Shown here one piece after another: positions 1 to 7,660 of a stretch of 7,676 bases of DNA (position 1 is the first letter of the stretch; every line of letters begins with the position of its first letter). The position numbers and the translations under genes are program-made. Source of the DNA: Aquincolibacterium sp964606385 (GTDB lineage Bacteria > Omnitrophota > Omnitrophia > Omnitrophales > Aquincolibacteriaceae); NCBI GenBank assembly GCA_964606385.1, contig CAZSFZ010000037.1:1-7676 (forward strand), read 5' to 3'. Under the pieces are notes generated by a model. It was not told the origin of the DNA. It saw nothing but the letters and a program-made list of their open reading frames with translations, and ran no database searches.

Positions 1-2
1 TC

Positions 3-3000
3 CTTGGCTGGCGTGAAGTGCCCGTCCATCCGGATTGTCTCGGGGAGATGGCCCGTGCCGTGATGCCGTCCATCTGGCAGGTTTTTATCGCGTTCGACGG
101 GCTGGATGGGATCGCTTTGGAACGGCGACTGTACATCCTGAGGAAGGTCCTTGAGAACGAGGCGGTCAAGGCGGGTTGGGCCATCGAAGATTTTTATATC
201 CCGTCGCTTTCCTCGCGGACGATCGTTTATAAGGGGATGTTCGCGGCCCCGCAGTTCGACCACTTTTTTATCGACCTGATGGACGCGGACCTTGTCAGCG
301 CCATGGCGGTCGTGCACCAGCGTTATTCCACGAACACGTTCCCGTCCTGGGCCTTGGCGCATCCATTTCATTTCGTGGCGCATAACGGCGAGATTAATAC
401 CCTGCGCGGCAATATCAACAAGATGATGGCCCGCGAGGCTAGGATCTCCTCCGACCTGTTCGGTCCCCAGATCAAAAAACTTCTGCCGATCATTAATCCG
501 TCGCTCAGCGATTCGGGGACTTTCGATAATGTGTTCGAGCTCCTGACCCTGGGCGGTCGTTCCATGGAGCACGCGATCATGATGATGGTGCCGGAGGCCT
601 TCGGCGTCAAATACCACATCAGTGAAGCGAAACGGTCTTTTTTTGAATATCATGCCGCGATCATGGAACCGTGGGACGGTCCCGCCGCGATCGCTTTTAC
701 GGATGGCACGAAAGTGGGCGCGATCCTGGACCGGAACGGCCTTCGTCCCGCGCGTTATGTCATCACGAAAAGCGGGCTTGTGGTCATGGCGTCCGAGGTC
801 GGCGTGCTGGAATTGAATCCCCCCGATGTTCTTGAGAAGGGCATGCTCTGGCCCGGGAAGATGCTTGTGATCGATACGGCCGCCAAACGCGTGATCAAGG
901 ATAATGAGATCAAATCCGGAATTGCCCGGCATCGGCCCTATCGTCGCTGGCTCGAGGAGAACCGGATCGAGCTCAAAGGATTGCTGCAGGTCCCCGGGCC
1001 CGTCGAGGTCGACCAGGAAACACTCGCGCTTCGTCAGCGCATTTTCGGGTATACGCTGGAAGATGAAAAGATGATCCTTCTTCCAATGGCGGAAAACGGG
1101 CAGGAACCCGTCGGATCGATGGGGAATGACGCCGCACTCGCGGTGCTTTCGAACCGTTCCCAGTTGCTCTATAACTATTTTCGCCAACTTTTCGCGCAGG
1201 TCACGAACCCGCCGATCGATCCGTATCGCGAAAATCTTGTCATGTCGCTCATGAGTTTCGTAGGTCGGCAGGGCAATCTCCTGGACGAAACGCCGGAGCA
1301 TTGTCATCAACTGAAATTGTCGCATCCGGTCCTTACGAACGACGACATCGAGCGTCTCAGGGCTTCGAATCTCTCCAGTTTCCGTGTTTGCACGGTGCCG
1401 ATGCTTTTTGACGCCGCGGCACCCGCGGGGAGCCTTGAAAAAGCTGTGCAGGAGCTTTGCGAAAGCGTGGAAAAGAAGCTCGATGAAGGCTTCTCTCTTG
1501 TGATCTTGAGCGATCGCGCCGCCGGAGCCGGTAAGGCCCCGATCCCGGCATTGTTGTCCGGTTCCGCTGTTCACCAGTATTTGATCCGCAAAGGCAAACG
1601 CTACCTGGGCGGGCTTGTGCTGGAGACCGGAGAGGCCCGCGAAGTCCACCATGTTGCCTGCCTCATCGGGTATGGCGTGAACGCGATCAATCCTTACCTC
1701 GTCTTTGAAAGCCTCGCCGATCTGAAAGGCCGCGGGCATTTACCTGCCAAGATGACGCTCGAGGCCGCGATCGAGAATTACATCACAGCGATCAAAAAAG
1801 GCCTTCTCAAGGTCATGTCGAAGATGGGGATCTCCACGATCCGTAGTTATCGCGGCGCCCAGATCTTTGAGGTGGTCGGCCTGAACAGTGATTTTGTGGA
1901 AAAATATTTTCCCGGAACCTCTTCGCGGATCCGGGGCATCGGCCTTGACGTGGTGGAAAAAGAAGCCCGTGACCGTTTTAACGCGGCTTTTGAAGGGCCC
2001 AAGGCCAATACCGAGACCCTGGATTCCGGCGGGAATTATCATTACCGGCTGAATTCCGAAAAACATCTTTTTTCTCCCCAAGCGATCGTGAACCTCCAAA
2101 AGGCGGTCCGGGAAGGGGATTATACTGTTTTCAAGCGTTACACCTCCGAAGTGAACGACATCAGCAAGAACCTGTGCACGCTTCGCGGCCTTTTCAAGTT
2201 CAAGCCGGGCCAGTCCGTTCCGATCGAGGAAGTGGAATCCGTCGACAGCATCGTGAAACGCTTTGTGTCTTCCGCGATGTCTTTCGGTTCGATCAGTAAA
2301 GAAGCGCATGAAACCCTCGCGATCGGGATGAACCGCTTGGGAGCTGCCAGTAATTCCGGTGAAGGCGGGGAGGATGAGGTCCGTTACAAACCGCTTTCGA
2401 ACGGGGATTCCAGCAAAAGCGCAATCAAGCAGGTCGCGTCAGCCCGTTTCGGCGTCACGATCGATTATCTTGCGAATTCCCGGGAGCTTCAGATCAAGAT
2501 GGCGCAGGGCGCGAAACCGGGAGAAGGCGGACAGCTTCCGGGCCACAAAGTCGATGAATTGATCGCGCGGGTAAGGCATTCCACGCCGGGCGTGATGCTT
2601 ATTTCGCCGCCTCCTCATCATGATATTTATTCGATTGAGGATCTGGCCCAGCTTATTTTTGACCTCAAGAACGCGAATCCGGAGGCGAGGATCTCCGTGA
2701 AACTTGTTTCCGAAGTCGGGGTCGGGACGGTCGCGGCGGGGGTCGCCAAAGGGAAGGCCGACATGGTTTTGATCAGCGGGCATGACGGCGGAACCGGAGC
2801 TTCTCCCATTTCCTCCATCAAGTACGCGGGGTCACCTTGGGAGATCGGTCTTGCCGAGGCCCAGCAGGTCCTGGTGATGAATAAACTCCGCGATCGGATC
2901 CGGGTGCAAGTGGATGGGCAGATCAAGACCGGACGCGATGTGGTGATCGGGGCGATGCTGGGCGCTGAAGAATTCGGTTTCGGGACGACGTCCCTGGTGT

Positions 3001-4178
3001 CCCTGGGCTGCATTATGATGCGGAAATGTCATCTGAATACTTGTCCGGTGGGCGTCGCGACCCAAAATCCGGAATTGCGCAAGCGGTTTCCCGGAAAGCC
3101 CGAGCATATTATGAATTTTATGAAGTTCATCGCGCAGGAAGTCCGCGAGATCATGGCGGAACTCGGTTTCCGGAGGATCGAGGAGCTGGTGGGGCGCGTG
3201 GACCGCCTGGAGGTGCTTGAGGCGGTCAATTATTACAAAACGCGGGGTCTTGATTTTTCGAAAGTGCTTGCCGTGCCGGAAGTGCCCGCGGGCGGATCGA
3301 TCCGCTGCGTGTCGTCACCCGCGCATGATTTTTCGCTTTCCCTGGATCCCGACTTGATCCGCAAGGCGAAGAACGCCATTGAATTCAAGCAGCCGATGGC
3401 CCTGGAGCAGAAGATCCGGAATTGCAACCGTACGGTGGGGACGACCCTGAGCTATGAGATCGCGAAGCGGTACGGCCTGAAGGGCTTGCCGGAAGACACG
3501 ATTAAGGTCAAATTTGAAGGTTCGGCCGGACAAAGTTTCGGAGCTTTTCTCGCGCACGGCGTGACGTTCGAGCTTGAAGGCGACGCCAACGACTACTTTG
3601 GGAAGGGGCTCTCGGGCGGGCGTCTGATCGTGTACCCGCCGAAATCGTCGACATTCCGTCCCCAGGACAATGTTATCACCGGGAATGTGAATCTTTTCGG
3701 GGCGACGGGCGGCGAGGCCTATATCCATGGACGCGCGGGCGTGCGGTTCTGTGTCCGCAATAGCGGCGCGCTGGCGGTGGTGGAGGGCGTGGGGGATCAC
3801 GGTTGTGAATACATGACCGGGGGCCGCGTGGTCATATTGGGACAGACCGGAGTGAACTTCGCGGCCGGCATGAGCGGCGGCATCGCGTACGTGCTTGATG
3901 AAAACCAGCTTTTTGATACCCGATGCAATCTTGAAATGGTGGATCTGGAGCCTGTAGCGGAGAAAGAGGACCGGGAATTTCTTAAAACGGTGATCGAACG
4001 TCACGCGAAATTCACCGACAGCCAGTATGCCAAGGCGATTCTCGCGAGCTGGGATGAAATGCTGCCGCGTTTTGTGAAGGTGATGCCGATGGATTACAAA
4101 AAAGCCATGGCCAAGATGAAAGAACATCAAACGAAGAATTCGGAATCGGCCGAAATGACCGAAGAGGTATTTTTCTAA
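3..4178 (+). CDS. gltB: Glutamate synthase large (alpha) subunit, 5'-truncated by window edge
   Basis: This subunit hydrolyses glutamine and passes the ammonia through an internal tunnel to 2-oxoglutarate on an FMN/[3Fe-4S] site, giving glutamate with electrons from GltD. The reading frame is open to the left edge: the codons before the GTG at 18 read LGWREVP, a conserved internal GltB segment, so 18 is not the start and roughly 120-130 N-terminal residues, including the nucleophilic Cys, lie outside. Visible parts in order are the rest of the class II amidotransferase (HQRYSTNTFPSW at 315-350, HNGEINTLRGN at 381-413), the central domain (about 1060-1950), the FMN synthase domain (SSAMSFGSISKEAH near 2270, GHDGGTGASP near 2780), the cluster cysteines at 3009, 3027 and 3042 (C-x5-C-x4-C), and the C-terminal GXGXG beta-helix domain (about 3500-4000). 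No frameshift is seen. Stop is TAA. The adjacent gltD argues for the NADPH-type enzyme rather than the stand-alone ferredoxin type. Confidence 0.97.
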   Translation, partial: LGWREVPVHPDCLGEMARAVMPSIWQVFIAFDGLDGIALERRLYILRKVLENEAVKAGWAIEDFYIPSLSSRTIVYKGMFAAPQFDHFFIDLMDADLVSAMAVVHQRYSTNTFPSWALAHPFHFVAHNGEINTLRGNINKMMAREARISSDLFGPQIKKLLPIINPSLSDSGTFDNVFELLTLGGRSMEHAIMMMVPEAFGVKYHISEAKRSFFEYHAAIMEPWDGPAAIAFTDGTKVGAILDRNGLRPARYVITKSGLVVMASEVGVLELNPPDVLEKGMLWPGKMLVIDTAAKRVIKDNEIKSGIARHRPYRRWLEENRIELKGLLQVPGPVEVDQETLALRQRIFGYTLEDEKMILLPMAENGQEPVGSMGNDAALAVLSNRSQLLYNYFRQLFAQVTNPPIDPYRENLVMSLMSFVGRQGNLLDETPEHCHQLKLSHPVLTNDDIERLRASNLSSFRVCTVPMLFDAAAPAGSLEKAVQELCESVEKKLDEGFSLVILSDRAAGAGKAPIPALLSGSAVHQYLIRKGKRYLGGLVLETGEAREVHHVACLIGYGVNAINPYLVFESLADLKGRGHLPAKMTLEAAIENYITAIKKGLLKVMSKMGISTIRSYRGAQIFEVVGLNSDFVEKYFPGTSSRIRGIGLDVVEKEARDRFNAAFEGPKANTETLDSGGNYHYRLNSEKHLFSPQAIVNLQKAVREGDYTVFKRYTSEVNDISKNLCTLRGLFKFKPGQSVPIEEVESVDSIVKRFVSSAMSFGSISKEAHETLAIGMNRLGAASNSGEGGEDEVRYKPLSNGDSSKSAIKQVASARFGVTIDYLANSRELQIKMAQGAKPGEGGQLPGHKVDELIARVRHSTPGVMLISPPPHHDIYSIEDLAQLIFDLKNANPEARISVKLVSEVGVGTVAAGVAKGKADMVLISGHDGGTGASPISSIKYAGSPWEIGLAEAQQVLVMNKLRDRIRVQVDGQIKTGRDVVIGAMLGAEEFGFGTTSLVSLGCIMMRKCHLNTCPVGVATQNPELRKRFPGKPEHIMNFMKFIAQEVREIMAELGFRRIEELVGRVDRLEVLEAVNYYKTRGLDFSKVLAVPEVPAGGSIRCVSSPAHDFSLSLDPDLIRKAKNAIEFKQPMALEQKIRNCNRTVGTTLSYEIAKRYGLKGLPEDTIKVKFEGSAGQSFGAFLAHGVTFELEGDANDYFGKGLSGGRLIVYPPKSSTFRPQDNVITGNVNLFGATGGEAYIHGRAGVRFCVRNSGALAVVEGVGDHGCEYMTGGRVVILGQTGVNFAAGMSGGIAYVLDENQLFDTRCNLEMVDLEPVAEKEDREFLKTVIERHAKFTDSQYAKAILASWDEMLPRFVKVMPMDYKKAMAKMKEHQTKNSESAEMTEEVFF

Positions 4179-4179
4179 C

Positions 4180-5607
4180 ATGGGAAAATCTGACGGTTTT
4201 CTGGAGTACAACCGGAATCTTTCGCCGAAGCGCCCTGTCCAGGAGCGCCTGAAGGACTATAAAGAGATCACCCAGCCGCTTCTGAACGAGGAGATCAATA
4301 AACAGGGCGCCCGCTGCATGGATTGCGGGATCCCGTTCTGCCACGCGCTCGGTTGTCCGGTCTATAACCTGATCCCGGAGTGGAATGATGCCGTGTACCG
4401 TGGCCAGTGGCACGATGCTTATGAGCGGCTTTCCCTGACGAATAATCTCCCCGAGGTGACGGGTCGTGTCTGCCCGGCACCGTGCGAAGCCGCCTGCACG
4501 CTCGCGATCAATTGCGCGCCGGTCACGATCGAGCAGATCGAGCTTTCGATCATCGAAAAAGCGTTCGCGGAAGGATGGGTCCGGCCGCAGCCGCCCGCGA
4601 AGGAGACCGGTAAAAAGATCGCGGTCGTCGGTTCCGGTCCCGCAGGCCTTTCCGCAGCTCAGCAGCTCCGCCGAATGGGCCATACCGTTACGCTTTTTGA
4701 AAAGTCTTCCAGGATCGGCGGCCTTCTGCGTTTCGGCATTCCAGATTTCAAGCTGGAAAAATGGGTGCTGGACCGGCGGATGGACCAGATGAAAGCGGAG
4801 GGTGTTCAGTTCCGGGTGAACACCAATGTCGGGGTGGATATCCCCGCGGCTGATTTCAAAAAGGATTTTGATGCCGTGCTTCTTACAATGGGAGCCGGCG
4901 CGCCTCGTGACCTGAAGGTTCCCGGACGTGAGCTTTCGGGGATCCACTTCGCTATGGAATTCCTGACGCTGTCCAACAAGATGGTTTCCGGGGAGATCAA
5001 ACCGGAACAGCTGATCTCCGCGAAAGGGAAAACGGTGCTTGTGATCGGCGGCGGAGACACGGGTTCGGATTGTGTCGGCACCTCCAACCGCCAGGGCGCC
5101 AAAAAAGTTTATCAGTTCGAGATCCTCCCGAAACCCCGGGAATGGAAAGAACCGTGGAACCCCGTTTGGCCGAACTGGCCGCTGATCCTTCGTACGTCCA
5201 CTTCGCATGAAGAGGGTTGTGAACGCGATTGGGCGATCACGACCAAGCAGTTTACGGGGAAGGACGGGAAAGTCCAGGTAGCTCACTGCGTGCGCGTGGA
5301 ATGGAGCATGGATAAAGCCACCGGGCAATACTCGATGAAAGAGATCCCCGGATCAGAGTTCGTTCTGAAGGTCGATCTTGTGCTCCTGGCCATGGGCTTT
5401 GTGCATGTGGAGCACTCCCAGCTTTTGACGGACCTGGGGGTCCAGTATGACGCGCGCGGTAATGTGCAGACGAACGGGAACTATATGAGCACGGTCCCCG
5501 GTGTTTTTGCGGCGGGGGATACCGTCCGCGGCGCGTCGCTCGTGGTATGGGCGATCAGTCAAGGCCGTCAGGCCGCCCAGGCGGTCGATGCTTTTCTGAA
5601 GTCTTAG
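4180..5607 (+). CDS. gltD: Glutamate synthase small (beta) subunit, NADPH-dependent
   Basis: This subunit oxidises NADPH at FAD and sends electrons through iron-sulphur clusters to the FMN of GltB. The 475-residue product has the family's usual length. N-terminal cluster cysteines are C46, C49, C54, C59 and then C98, C102 and C106 within GRVCPAPCEAAC. The FAD dinucleotide fold is VVGSGPAG at 149-156, the NADPH fold is VIGGGDTG at 288-295, and the closing FAD motif is GVFAAGD at 441-447. The CMDCGIPFCHALGCP form of the first cysteine cluster looks closer to cyanobacterial/plastid-type GltD than to the E. coli form; that comparison is from memory. The ATG at 4180 lies one base after the gltB stop, so the two are almost surely one operon with coupled translation. 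The only upstream purine run, AGAGG at 4163-4167 inside gltB, is 12 nt away, which is long for a ribosome site. Homologous small subunits serve other oxidoreductases, but the gltB neighbour settles the role. Confidence 0.97.
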   Translation: MGKSDGFLEYNRNLSPKRPVQERLKDYKEITQPLLNEEINKQGARCMDCGIPFCHALGCPVYNLIPEWNDAVYRGQWHDAYERLSLTNNLPEVTGRVCPAPCEAACTLAINCAPVTIEQIELSIIEKAFAEGWVRPQPPAKETGKKIAVVGSGPAGLSAAQQLRRMGHTVTLFEKSSRIGGLLRFGIPDFKLEKWVLDRRMDQMKAEGVQFRVNTNVGVDIPAADFKKDFDAVLLTMGAGAPRDLKVPGRELSGIHFAMEFLTLSNKMVSGEIKPEQLISAKGKTVLVIGGGDTGSDCVGTSNRQGAKKVYQFEILPKPREWKEPWNPVWPNWPLILRTSTSHEEGCERDWAITTKQFTGKDGKVQVAHCVRVEWSMDKATGQYSMKEIPGSEFVLKVDLVLLAMGFVHVEHSQLLTDLGVQYDARGNVQTNGNYMSTVPGVFAAGDTVRGASLVVWAISQGRQAAQAVDAFLKS

Positions 5608-5619
5608 CTTCGATTTTTT
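5597..5619 (+). terminator. Weak candidate terminator after gltBD
   Basis: A 4-bp stem (GAAG 5598-5601 with CTTC 5608-5611, plus a possible T-G wobble) spans the gltD stop and is followed by six T's at 5614-5619 and further T-rich sequence. The stem is short and AT-rich, so termination is probably partial at best. No other terminator lies between gltD and the tRNA, so read-through from gltBD into the tRNA is plausible. Confidence 0.25.
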
Positions 5620-5627
5620 ATTTCTTC

Positions 5628-5636
5628 TGGTATAAT
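5628..5636 (+). promoter_or_regulatory. Extended -10 promoter for tRNA-Thr
   Basis: TGGTATAAT is a perfect TATAAT with the upstream TG of an extended -10 element. No good -35 is found at 16-18 bp upstream, which is typical when an extended -10 carries recognition. Transcription would begin near 5643, leaving a leader of about 15 nt before the tRNA at 5659. It gives the tRNA, and probably the GIY-YIG ORF behind it, a sigma-70-type promoter independent of gltBD. Confidence 0.65.
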
Positions 5637-5658
5637 CCCCACCTCCTCATCGCTTCAG

Positions 5659-5731
<73 letters not shown>

Positions 5732-5773
5732 TTTTGCTTTCGTCTGCCGAATTACTCAAAACGGAAAAAGTAG

Positions 5774-6040
5774 ATGGACTATTATGCGTATGCGCTTCGA
5801 AGCATGAAGGACGGGCGCTTATATATTGGCTTTTCGAAGAACCCTCAGGCGCGATGTCGACAGCACAATAGTGGAATGTGTCGCTCGACGCGCAATCGCA
5901 GACCCTTTCAGCTTATTTATTCCGAACTCTGCGGGTCGCGACTAGAAGCTCGACGCAAGGAGAAATGGTTAAAATCCGGAGCGGGTCATACTTTTTTGAA
6001 AGCAACTGAATCACGCGAAGCGGTTTCGTTCACCCCGTGA
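5774..6040 (+). CDS. Small single-domain GIY-YIG nuclease-family protein
   Basis: The 88-residue product is a stand-alone GIY-YIG domain of the UPF0213/YhbQ-like size class, whose cellular role is generally unknown; related domains cut DNA in homing endonucleases and repair enzymes. The GIY position reads Y4-A5-Y6 and the YIG motif is Y17-I18-G19. R27 and H31 (ARCRQHNSG) fit the catalytic Arg and its helix partner, and E63 in EARRKEKWLK fits the metal-binding Glu, so the active site looks intact. There is no DNA-binding domain, signal peptide or membrane segment. The ATG at 5774 is the natural start just before the conserved YYxYxLRS, with only a weak purine-rich GGAAAAAG upstream. Codon use differs from the neighbours: five CGA codons plus TTA, CTA and AGA in 88 codons, against one CGA in the 475-codon gltD, which suggests transfer. 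It begins 42 nt after the tRNA with no visible promoter of its own. The stop lies inside a palindrome. Confidence 0.82.
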   Translation: MDYYAYALRSMKDGRLYIGFSKNPQARCRQHNSGMCRSTRNRRPFQLIYSELCGSRLEARRKEKWLKSGAGHTFLKATESREAVSFTP

Positions 6041-6048
6041 AACGGGGT
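6032..6048. repeat. Short palindrome overlapping the GIY-YIG stop codon
   Basis: ACCCCGT (6032-6038) pairs perfectly with ACGGGGT (6042-6048) around a GAA loop, and the stem can extend by GTT/AAC after one C-A mismatch. The TGA stop of the GIY-YIG ORF (6038-6040) sits at the loop. There is no T-run after it, so it is not a typical intrinsic terminator. Read as a 5-bp arm it gives a 7-nt loop GTGAAAC resembling an anticodon loop, but no tRNA surrounds it. Confidence 0.6.
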
Positions 6049-6073
6049 AAACAGCAGGTCGTCAGTTCGATTC

Positions 6074-6089
6074 CCTGCCAACCGGCAGG
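6074..6089. repeat. Short palindrome within the tRNA remnant
   Basis: CCTGCC (6074-6079) pairs with GGCAGG (6084-6089) around AACC, and the right arm is followed by another CAGG, giving a GGCAGGCAGG tandem. It falls between the second and third matching blocks of the tRNA-Thr remnant and accounts for most of the extra 20 bp there. No T-run follows on either strand, so termination is unlikely. Confidence 0.55.
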
Positions 6090-6115
6090 CAGGTGACCAC
6101 CAGCTTTTTTATCAG

Positions 6116-6147
6116 GCCTCGTTAGAAAGATCTGACGAGGCTTTTTT
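6116..6147 (+). terminator. Strong rho-independent terminator of the tRNA-Thr/GIY-YIG unit
   Basis: GCCTCGTTAGA (6116-6126) pairs with TCTGACGAGGC (6131-6141), 11 bp with one G-T wobble, around loop AAGA, followed by six T's at 6142-6147, then G and six more T's. On the + strand this is a textbook intrinsic terminator. On the - strand the same hairpin lies just past the rpoN stop but is preceded by the A-run and followed by A-rich sequence, so no U-tract would form there. Confidence 0.88.
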
Positions 6148-6152
6148 GTTTT

Positions 6153-7583
6153 TTAGCGGGTACGGCGTAAATGGGTGGGGAGGATCTTCAGCATCTCGCG
6201 GTACTTAGCGACCGTGCGGCGGGCCAGGGTAATGCCGTCATCCTTCAGCTGGTTCACGATCGCGGCATCGCTGAGCGGTTTCTTGGGGTCTTCCTTTTCG
6301 ATCATGGCCTTGATCTTTTCCATGATGCTCGTCTGGGATTCGTCGGAGCCGTCCTCCGTTCCGATTTTCTGTGAGAAAAAGCTTTTGTAGGGGATCGTGC
6401 CCTGCGGGGTCTTGAGATATTTTCCGTGGATCGCGCGGCTGATGGTGGATTCATGGAGGTTCACCCGTTCCGCGATGTCTTTAAGACGCAGGGGCCGGAG
6501 GTGGGAGAAACCCCGGGTGAAAAAGAGCGGCTGCGCGCGCACGATCTCGTCCGTGATGGCGCGCAGTGTCGATTTCCGGAGTTCCAGGGCTTTGAGAAGT
6601 TCCATGCCGCTGGCGAGGCGGGTCTTCAGGAAGTCCTTCGTTTTTTCATCAAGGCCCTTTTCCCGCATCATTTGACGGTATTCCGGATTAATACGTATCT
6701 CGGGAATGTAGTCATGATGGACCTCGATCTCAAGGCCGTCGTCCGTTCCTTCTTTGAGCGAGACCGTGGCGTCGGGAGTGATGGCGATCGCTTCCTCCAC
6801 ATAGAAGCTTCTTCCGGGTTTCGGTTCGAGTTTGGCGATCAGGTCCGCGGCTTTTTTGATGTCGGGCTCGCTCGCGCTGTAGATCCTGGCGAGCATTTTC
6901 CAATCCCGCCTGACCAGGTGTTCCATGTGATCGCGGACAATCTCCCGGGCCAGGGCCGCCTCGGGGCCTTTGCGCTCCAGCTGGATCAACAACGCCTCGC
7001 GAAGATCACGCGCTCCGATCCCCGGGGGATCAAGTTGCTGGATCTTCAGGAGGACTTCTTCCACGGCGGAGGGCGATGATTTCGAGGCGCTTGCGATCTC
7101 CTCGATCGAGGCTTTGAGATAGCCATCAGGGTCGATATTACCGATGATCTCGGCGGCGATCTTCTTTTGAGCGGTATCCAGATCGAGAAAATGGATCTGC
7201 CACTCGAGATAATCAAAAAGGCTTTCGGGTTTGGTGATGAGCGTTTCCTGGAAATCCTTGATCTTGCGCGAGTCCTCAGGTTTTCTCCGGGAAAGGTCCG
7301 ATGGAACGTTTGTGAAGGTGAGGGGGTCTTTCGGCGACCAATCGTCGGGGAGCGTCTCCTCAGATTCGTCCTCGGTATTTTTGGAGGCCGTTGCCGGGTC
7401 GCCCTCGACGGCCTCGGGCTCCTGGGGGCTTGTGACCTCTTCCAGCATGGGGTTCTCTTCGAGGGCGTCCTCGACGGCTTGCCGGAGGTCCATGACCGGC
7501 AGATGCAGGAGTTGCAGGTAAGCACGCATCTGCGGGGACAGGGCCGTCTTTTGAGATTGATGTTGATGGAATTTGGGATGCAT
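6153..7583 (-). CDS. rpoN: RNA polymerase sigma-54 factor
   Basis: Sigma-54 directs core polymerase to -24/-12 promoters and needs AAA+ activators to open DNA. From the ATG at 7583 the product has 476 residues, normal for the family. Region I is at about 5-50 (QKTALSPQMRAYLQLLHLP, ALEENPMLEE), acidic region II at about 57-84, core-binding region about 105-300 (IIGNIDPDGYL, LDPPGIGARDL, LEPKPGRSF), the helix-turn-helix at about 366-388 (LKDIAERVNLHESTISRAI), and the RpoN box ARRTVAKYRE at 454-463. The frame stays open upstream to a GTG at 7661, which would add 26 residues (MSNPFCPLSPEISSLY...) unlike sigma-54 N-termini, so ATG 7583 is chosen. No Shine-Dalgarno lies before it; a promoter placed seven bases upstream suggests a leaderless message. 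It ends with TAA six bases from the + strand terminator's T-run, and its usual neighbours (lptB, hpf) are not seen here. Confidence 0.93.
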   Translation of the reverse strand: MHPKFHQHQSQKTALSPQMRAYLQLLHLPVMDLRQAVEDALEENPMLEEVTSPQEPEAVEGDPATASKNTEDESEETLPDDWSPKDPLTFTNVPSDLSRRKPEDSRKIKDFQETLITKPESLFDYLEWQIHFLDLDTAQKKIAAEIIGNIDPDGYLKASIEEIASASKSSPSAVEEVLLKIQQLDPPGIGARDLREALLIQLERKGPEAALAREIVRDHMEHLVRRDWKMLARIYSASEPDIKKAADLIAKLEPKPGRSFYVEEAIAITPDATVSLKEGTDDGLEIEVHHDYIPEIRINPEYRQMMREKGLDEKTKDFLKTRLASGMELLKALELRKSTLRAITDEIVRAQPLFFTRGFSHLRPLRLKDIAERVNLHESTISRAIHGKYLKTPQGTIPYKSFFSQKIGTEDGSDESQTSIMEKIKAMIEKEDPKKPLSDAAIVNQLKDDGITLARRTVAKYREMLKILPTHLRRTR

Positions 7584-7589
7584 GGAAAG

Positions 7590-7618
7590 AACATAACACG
7601 GAGAAAAATCGTTGTAAA
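7590..7618 (-). promoter_or_regulatory. Candidate rpoN promoter giving a leaderless transcript
   Basis: Reading the - strand, TTTACA (7618-7613, five of six to TTGACA) and TATGTT (7595-7590, four of six to TATAAT) are separated by exactly 17 bp. The -10 ends seven bases before the A of the rpoN ATG at 7583, so transcription would start at or next to the start codon. This agrees with the lack of a ribosome binding site, but both hexamers are imperfect and the call is inferred. Confidence 0.45.
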
Positions 7619-7654
7619 GTGAGGAGATTTCTGGACTTAGAGGGCAGAAAGGAT

Positions 7655-7660
7655 TTGACA
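7655..7660 (+). promoter_or_regulatory. Possible -35 element of a divergent promoter leaving the window
   Basis: A perfect TTGACA lies 16 bases from the right edge. With a 17-bp spacer its -10 would start at 7678, just outside, so it cannot be confirmed. It would drive a gene divergent from rpoN. Confidence 0.2.

Larger units (their letters stand above)
6015..6110 (+). repeat. Degenerate second copy of the tRNA-Thr 3' half (possible attachment-site remnant)
   Basis: Blocks here match the tRNA-Thr in the same order. Positions 6015-6029 match 5680-5694 at 12 of 15, including a perfect CGGTTTCGT (offset 335). Positions 6049-6076 match 5695-5722 at 20 of 28 (offset 354). Positions 6100-6109 match 5726-5735 at 10 of 10, CCAGCTTTTT, crossing the tRNA 3' end (offset 374). 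The two offset jumps coincide with two palindromic insertions of about 19 and 20 bp. No tRNA 5' half precedes it and its T stem cannot pair, so it is not a working tRNA. It begins inside the 3' end of the GIY-YIG frame. Alignments were made by eye; part of the middle match is sequence common to all tRNAs, so a remnant of another tRNA remains possible. Confidence 0.5.

Noticed and set aside
18..20. GTG at 18 as the gltB start
   Set aside because: The codons before it encode conserved GltB residues (LGWRE), and the amidotransferase N-terminus would be missing; the gene simply begins outside the window.
4012..5328. Long antisense open frame of 438 codons opposite gltD and the end of gltB
   Set aside because: It lies wholly opposite well-conserved coding sequence, matches no family I recognise and is rich in His, Arg and Pro as expected from reading GC-rich codons backwards. 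The same holds for 3315-4211 on the - strand and the frames opposite rpoN.
6015..6110. A second functional tRNA, possibly Phe from the GAA in loop GTGAAAC
   Set aside because: There is no D arm or 5' acceptor half upstream, and the segment around TTCGATT cannot form a T stem (only the G-C closing pair matches).
6426..7079. Antisense + strand frame of 217 codons opposite rpoN
   Set aside because: It is a shadow of rpoN, whose conserved motifs run throughout this interval, and it shows no recognisable domain or start signal.
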